Shown here: in pieces, positions 60,419-64,000 of the stretch
How positions within the stretch are numbered: the first letter of the stretch is position 1
Layout: each line of letters opens with the position of its first letter
NCBI RefSeq assembly: GCF_019679475.1
Contig: NZ_JAIEZP010000001.1
Location: 1,550,001 to 1,614,000 of the forward strand
Source of the DNA: Hyphomonas sediminis
GTDB lineage: Bacteria; Pseudomonadota; Alphaproteobacteria; Caulobacterales; Hyphomonadaceae
DNA length: 64,000 nt
Reading direction: 5' to 3'
Notes under the pieces: model-generated
Databases searched by the model: none
Told to the model about the DNA's origin: nothing
Seen by the model: only the letters and a program-made list of their open reading frames with translations
Translations under genes and position numbers: made by a program

Positions 60419-60453
60419 GTCGGATTTCGGCCTTTGGCCTCTATCCGACCTAC
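60419..60453 (-). repeat. REP-like palindrome R6 (loop type A)
   Basis: An exact inverse of R1/R3 over 35 bases. Its GTAG header (minus strand) overlaps the last codon and supplies the TAG stop of the gene at 60450-60710. Confidence 0.9.
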
Positions 60454-60710
60454 AAGTCGCCAAACCAGGCAACGATTGCGCGTGCGTCCGTCTCTGCTTC
60501 AGCGAGACTTAGATAATAGCCAGATGTAAAATCATCCCTCCACAAGCCGCCAACTACTGGAGAAGTCGCGTCTTCTGATGATGGCTCGTAGTACTTTTGC
60601 CAGCGTGAATAAACAAATTTTGCATGGCCATATTCTTCGTCGATGAAGAAGGATATCGCTTGCCTTCCATCGGCACTAAAGGTTTGCCGCTTCAGCGACC
60701 AGCTGCTCAT
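60450..60710 (-). CDS. hypothetical protein ending inside a REP element
   Basis: An 86-residue protein starting [17 protein letters not shown], with AGGAAACAC before the ATG at 60710. It is rich in aromatic residues ([26 protein letters not shown]) and has no signal peptide or Cys motif. The C-terminus FGDL is followed by TAG, provided by the GTAG header of REP R6. The composition is AT-richer than argS beside it, which it overlaps by no base (20-base gap). Family not recognised; a lineage-specific gene or an insert is likely. Confidence 0.6.
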   Translation of the reverse strand: MSSWSLKRQTFSADGRQAISFFIDEEYGHAKFVYSRWQKYYEPSSEDATSPVVGGLWRDDFTSGYYLSLAEAETDARAIVAWFGDL

Positions 60711-60729
60711 TTTGTGTTTCCTCGGAAGG

Positions 60730-62499
60730 TTACATCCGTTCCGGCACATCAATCCCAAGCAGCCCCAGCCCCGTCTCCAGCTGGTGCCTCACAGCGTCCG
60801 CCAGCGCCAGCCGGCTCGCGCGTTTCTCGGCGTCTGTCTCCGCAGCAATCGGAAGCGCCGCGTAGAAGCTGCTGAAGGCCTGCGCGAGGCTGTAGAGGTG
60901 TTCGCAGAGGATGTGCGGCATGCGCTTTTCGCGGGCGCCGAGCAGGGCGGCGCCGAAGCCGTCGAGCTGCAGCACGAGGGCGCGTTCGGCGTCGGCGTTA
61001 ACCATCACCTTGCCTGCGGAATGGCCGTTCTCGGCGGCCTTGCGCAGCACCGATTTCACCCGCACGGCGGCGTACATCAGGTAAGGCCCGGTCTTGCCTT
61101 CGAAGCTGGTGAAGCGGTCGAGGTCGAACACATAGTTCGTGGTCCGCGTGTTCATCAGGTCCGAGAAGCGCAGCGCTGCGACGGCCACCTTCTTCGCCAC
61201 GTCGAAGCGCTCTTCGGCGCCCATATCGGCGGGCAGGTTTGCGGCGGAAAGTTTCTTCTCCGCCTCTTCCATCGCCATCGCCTGCAGGTCGGCCAGTCGC
61301 AGCACGCCGCCTTCGCGCGTCTTGAAGGGTTTGCCGTCCGGCCCGTTCACCGTGCCAAAGCCGATATGCTCCAGCCTGTCTTCCGCGATCAGGCCCAAGA
61401 GGTCTGCCGCGCGGAACACCTGCTCGAAGTGCAGCGCCTGGCGCTGGTCCACCACATAGAGCATCCGCTCCGGGGCGGGCGTCAGCGTGTCCATCCGGTC
61501 GAGGATCGTGGCAAGGTCGGTCGTGTGATAGCCCGTGCCGCCGCGGCTGTTGACCAGCATGACGGGCGGCATCTCTTTCTTGTCGCTCTCGCGCGCCACC
61601 GGCACGATCCACGCGCCATCGCTCAGCTGCGCAAGGCCGGCTTCCTTGAAGCGCTCCACGAGGCCGGGGATGAGGCCGTCCACATCGCTCTCGCCTTTCC
61701 ACAGGTCGAAGGAAACGCCCAGGAAGCCATAATCGAGTTTCAGCGCCTCGACCGACACATCGATGAAATGGCGCAGCAGCGCGCGGTAGCCCGCCCGGCC
61801 TGCCTGCATCTCGGCGACGGCCTTCTGGCTGCGCTCGTTGCGCGCCTCGTCGGATTTCGCCTTGTTGCTGGCCTGCGGGTACAGCCGGCCCAGATCGTCG
61901 ATGGTGACGGGCGGCTCAGCCGGGTAGGGGCCGGTATAGGCGGCATCGAAATAGATCAGCCCCGGCTGCTCGTCCTGCAGCTCGGTGACGAGGTGGCCCA
62001 TCTGCAGGCCCCAGTCGCCAAGGTGCACGTCGGAAGTGACCTCATCGCCCAGGAAGCGCAGCAGGCGCTGGAGCGTATCGCCGATCACGGCGGAGCGCAG
62101 GTGGCCCACATGCATGGGCTTGGCCACATTCGCGCCGCCAAAGTCGATCACGGTGACCTGAGCGTCCGCCGCTTTCTCGGCGCCCGCCATCGCGTCGCCG
62201 CGCACGCCCTCGGCCCGCGCCGAAAGGGCGGCATCGGACACACGCAGGTTGATAAAGCCCGGTCCGGCCACTTCGGCGGACAGCACGCTGCCATGCTCTT
62301 TCAGCTTCGCCGCAATCTCCCCGGCGATCTCGCGCGGGTTCTTGCCGGCGGCCTTGGCGGCGGCCATTGCGCCGTTGCACTGGAAGTCGGCCAGCTCCGG
62401 CTTGTCGCTCCGGCGCACTTCGCCAAACCGTGCCTCAAGGCCCATGGCTTCGAAGGCGGCGCCTGCGGCTGCCGACAATTCCTTTGCGAGGCTGGTCAT
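60730..62499 (-). CDS. argS: arginyl-tRNA synthetase
   Basis: A 589-residue class I synthetase. [25 protein letters not shown] carries the HIGH-type motif HVGH (about residues 129-132). [34 protein letters not shown], and [14 protein letters not shown] (the arginyl counterpart of KMSKS) follow. The C-terminal anticodon-binding domain ([15 protein letters not shown]) is present. The final residues [12 protein letters not shown] are the usual end. It is followed upstream on the same strand by a lipoprotein gene, three bases apart. Confidence 0.97.
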   Translation of the reverse strand: MTSLAKELSAAAGAAFEAMGLEARFGEVRRSDKPELADFQCNGAMAAAKAAGKNPREIAGEIAAKLKEHGSVLSAEVAGPGFINLRVSDAALSARAEGVRGDAMAGAEKAADAQVTVIDFGGANVAKPMHVGHLRSAVIGDTLQRLLRFLGDEVTSDVHLGDWGLQMGHLVTELQDEQPGLIYFDAAYTGPYPAEPPVTIDDLGRLYPQASNKAKSDEARNERSQKAVAEMQAGRAGYRALLRHFIDVSVEALKLDYGFLGVSFDLWKGESDVDGLIPGLVERFKEAGLAQLSDGAWIVPVARESDKKEMPPVMLVNSRGGTGYHTTDLATILDRMDTLTPAPERMLYVVDQRQALHFEQVFRAADLLGLIAEDRLEHIGFGTVNGPDGKPFKTREGGVLRLADLQAMAMEEAEKKLSAANLPADMGAEERFDVAKKVAVAALRFSDLMNTRTTNYVFDLDRFTSFEGKTGPYLMYAAVRVKSVLRKAAENGHSAGKVMVNADAERALVLQLDGFGAALLGAREKRMPHILCEHLYSLAQAFSSFYAALPIAAETDAEKRASRLALADAVRHQLETGLGLLGIDVPERM

Positions 62500-62502
62500 G
62501 GC

Positions 62503-63093
62503 TTACTCCGCCAGCTTCGCGCCCGCATCGAGGCGGAATCGCTTGCCGGCGCGGTTGAATTCCAGCTGCTTCTCGTCGAGGTCGAAGCCGACGACGATTT
62601 CGAAGTTCACGCCAGAGATGGAGCTGTCGGCGCGCGGAATGGTGATGCGGTTGACCAGCTCGGTCTTGCCGGCAACCTTCTTGCCGCCAAATTTCGCTTC
62701 GGTGGCAAATGTTTCACGCGCCAGCACCTTGCCGTTCCGGCGGGTCACAGCCACGAAATACGGGTAGACATGGCTGTCGCTGCGCGCCTGCAAGCCTTTG
62801 CCGAAATTGAAGTCGATCTCGATTTCCGCCTGCAGCGGGTGATCCTCGGTATAGCGGCAATAGAGGCGCACATCGGTGATCTCGCCGCTGAACTCGATAT
62901 CGGAGTAAAGTTCGCCCGTGCCATCGACGAATTTCACATACCGCGCCGCATCATACACCGAGCCAGTGACCGGGCAGGGGCCGGAGTTGGGCGTCGAATC
63001 GAGGCTCTGGGCCAGCCGGCTGTTGCTGCGGCAGCCAGTTACTGCCGTAGCGGCCAGGAGCGTTGCGGCGAGGATGAGGGCAATTCTGCGCAT
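62503..63093 (-). CDS. predicted lipoprotein of unknown function
   Basis: A protein of about 196 residues from the ATG at 63093. The N-terminus [21 protein letters not shown] ends in the lipobox VTGC, so it is a predicted lipoprotein. The mature part is mostly beta-strand-like ([49 protein letters not shown]), with two further Cys residues that could form a disulfide. It lies directly upstream of argS on the same strand (three-base gap). Function unknown. Confidence 0.82.
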   Translation of the reverse strand: MRRIALILAATLLAATAVTGCRSNSRLAQSLDSTPNSGPCPVTGSVYDAARYVKFVDGTGELYSDIEFSGEITDVRLYCRYTEDHPLQAEIEIDFNFGKGLQARSDSHVYPYFVAVTRRNGKVLARETFATEAKFGGKKVAGKTELVNRITIPRADSSISGVNFEIVVGFDLDEKQLEFNRAGKRFRLDAGAKLAE

Positions 63094-63222
63094 GCGTCGG
63101 CGTGTCCGTCTTGGCCTGATGAAATGGCCGGTCCATGTGATAACCTGACCCGTGTTAAAGGCCTTGCCGCGCCCGCGCAACGCATTAGGCGCAGGAGACT
63201 TTACCCCTTATATGAGCCTCCC

Positions 63223-64000
63223 ATGACCCAGAAACCCGCCCTCACGCTCCGCCTGGCTGCTCCGCGCGGCTTCTGTGCCGGGGTCGACCGCGCCATCCAG
63301 ATCGTCGAGGAAGCCCTGAAGAAGTGGGGCGCCCCGGTCTATGTGCGCCATGAAATCGTCCACAACCGCCATGTGGTGGAGCGTCTGGAGGCCCTCGGCG
63401 CCATCTTCGTGGAGGAGCTGGAAGAATGCCCGGATGACCGCCCGGTCATCTTCTCGGCCCATGGCGTGCCCAAATCCGTGCCGGCCGAGGCCGGCCGCCG
63501 CAACATGATCTATGTGGACGCAACCTGCCCCCTGGTCTCCAAGGTGCATGTCGAGGCCGCCCGCCATCATGACCAGGCCCGCGAGATCCTCCTCATCGGC
63601 CATGCCGGCCACCCCGAAGTGATCGGCACGATGGGCCAGCTGCCCGATGGCGTCGTCACCCTGATCGAGACGGTGGAAGATGCAGCGGCCTACCAGCCCA
63701 GGGACCCCGCCAACCTCGCCTTCCTCACGCAGACGACGCTCAGCGTGGACGACACCGCCGAAATCGTCGGCGCCCTGCAGGCCCGCTTCCCCGGCATCGC
63801 CATGCCCCATAAGGAAGACATCTGCTACGCCACCACAAACCGTCAGGAAGCGGTCAAGGTCCTCGCCCCCGGCGCGGGGCTCGTTCTGGTGATTGGTGCG
63901 CGGACGAGTTCAAACTCCGTCCGCCTCGTCGAGGTCGCCCTGCGCAGCGGCGCCGCCCGCGCCGAACTCATCGCCGCCGCCGAGAATATCGACTGGTCCT
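63223..64000 (+). CDS. ispH: 4-hydroxy-3-methylbut-2-enyl diphosphate reductase, 5' part (truncated by window end)
   Basis: IspH is the last enzyme of the non-mevalonate isoprenoid pathway and uses a [4Fe-4S] cluster. About 259 codons are visible. The three cluster cysteines are in [23 protein letters not shown] and [35 protein letters not shown] and [13 protein letters not shown] are also diagnostic. The ATG at 63223 gives the normal family N-terminus. The frame is open at the window's end. Confidence 0.96.
   Translation, partial: MTQKPALTLRLAAPRGFCAGVDRAIQIVEEALKKWGAPVYVRHEIVHNRHVVERLEALGAIFVEELEECPDDRPVIFSAHGVPKSVPAEAGRRNMIYVDATCPLVSKVHVEAARHHDQAREILLIGHAGHPEVIGTMGQLPDGVVTLIETVEDAAAYQPRDPANLAFLTQTTLSVDDTAEIVGALQARFPGIAMPHKEDICYATTNRQEAVKVLAPGAGLVLVIGARTSSNSVRLVEVALRSGAARAELIAAAENIDWS

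Overview
This 64 kb window is a chromosomal segment of a GC-rich alphaproteobacterium. The best guess is a member of the Hyphomonadaceae/Caulobacterales group. Evidence: the split glycine decarboxylase (gcvPA/gcvPB), alphaproteobacterial families such as DUF1489 and DUF2093, direct-repeat LexA boxes of the GAAC-N7-GAAC type in front of ssb/uvrA and recA, many GTG starts, and class-typical neighbourhoods (coaD-cyclophilin-queA, recA-alaS). The genus assignment is inference. No prophage, plasmid or CRISPR signal is visible. Most of the window is densely packed core genome.

Layout. 1-2957: tail of a sugar/polysaccharide locus (galE 3' end, a nucleotidyltransferase-fold protein, a DegT-type aminotransferase). 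3039-10353: trmFO, three related membrane proteins in tandem, and uvrA. 10437-12989: SOS-controlled ssb, a lipoprotein class D beta-lactamase and a Tat-type kelch lipoprotein. 13167-18455: gyrA and the coaD-cyclophilin-queA group. 18545-23707: small genes (GIY-YIG, rnhB, SDR, Lrp regulator with divergent EamA exporter) mixed with palindromic repeats. 23717-28762: metabolic genes (epoxide hydrolase-like, enoyl-CoA hydratase, VOC protein, quinone reductase). 28781-34935: glycerate kinase-like gene, LytM peptidase and DUF2093, divergent from SOS-controlled recA, followed by alaS. 34963-43050: Rrf2 regulator with a thioredoxin reductase-like flavoprotein, tRNA-Pro(CGG), universal stress protein, amino-acid dehydrogenase, TrkH, TauE and small conserved proteins. 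43203-47833: an amidohydrolase pair and an acyltransferase. 47846-53390: a glycine-cleavage operon under a tandem glycine riboswitch. 53409-59128: an AT-rich orphan, a PEP-mutase-like enzyme, an ECF sigma factor with a coupled membrane protein, and envelope proteins. 59175-60710: an islet with a REP-associated transposase (RAYT) and six REP palindromes. 60730-64000: argS, a lipoprotein and the start of ispH.

Genes that work together: uvrA, ssb and recA form the visible SOS set. gcvT-gcvH-gcvPA-hydrolase-gcvPB is one translationally coupled glycine-catabolic operon with an unexpected alpha/beta hydrolase inside it. The two amidohydrolases are coupled, and one has lost its metal-binding histidines.

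The most unusual feature is the RAYT/REP locus. REPs of two loop types always occur as inverted A/B pairs: two compact pairs about 25 bp apart, plus one pair that encloses the transposase gene. The transposase itself carries an Arg in place of the first His of the HUH motif. I found no clearly undescribed multi-gene system. The RAYT/REP unit, the hydrolase inside the gcv operon and the degenerate amidohydrolase are the best leads.
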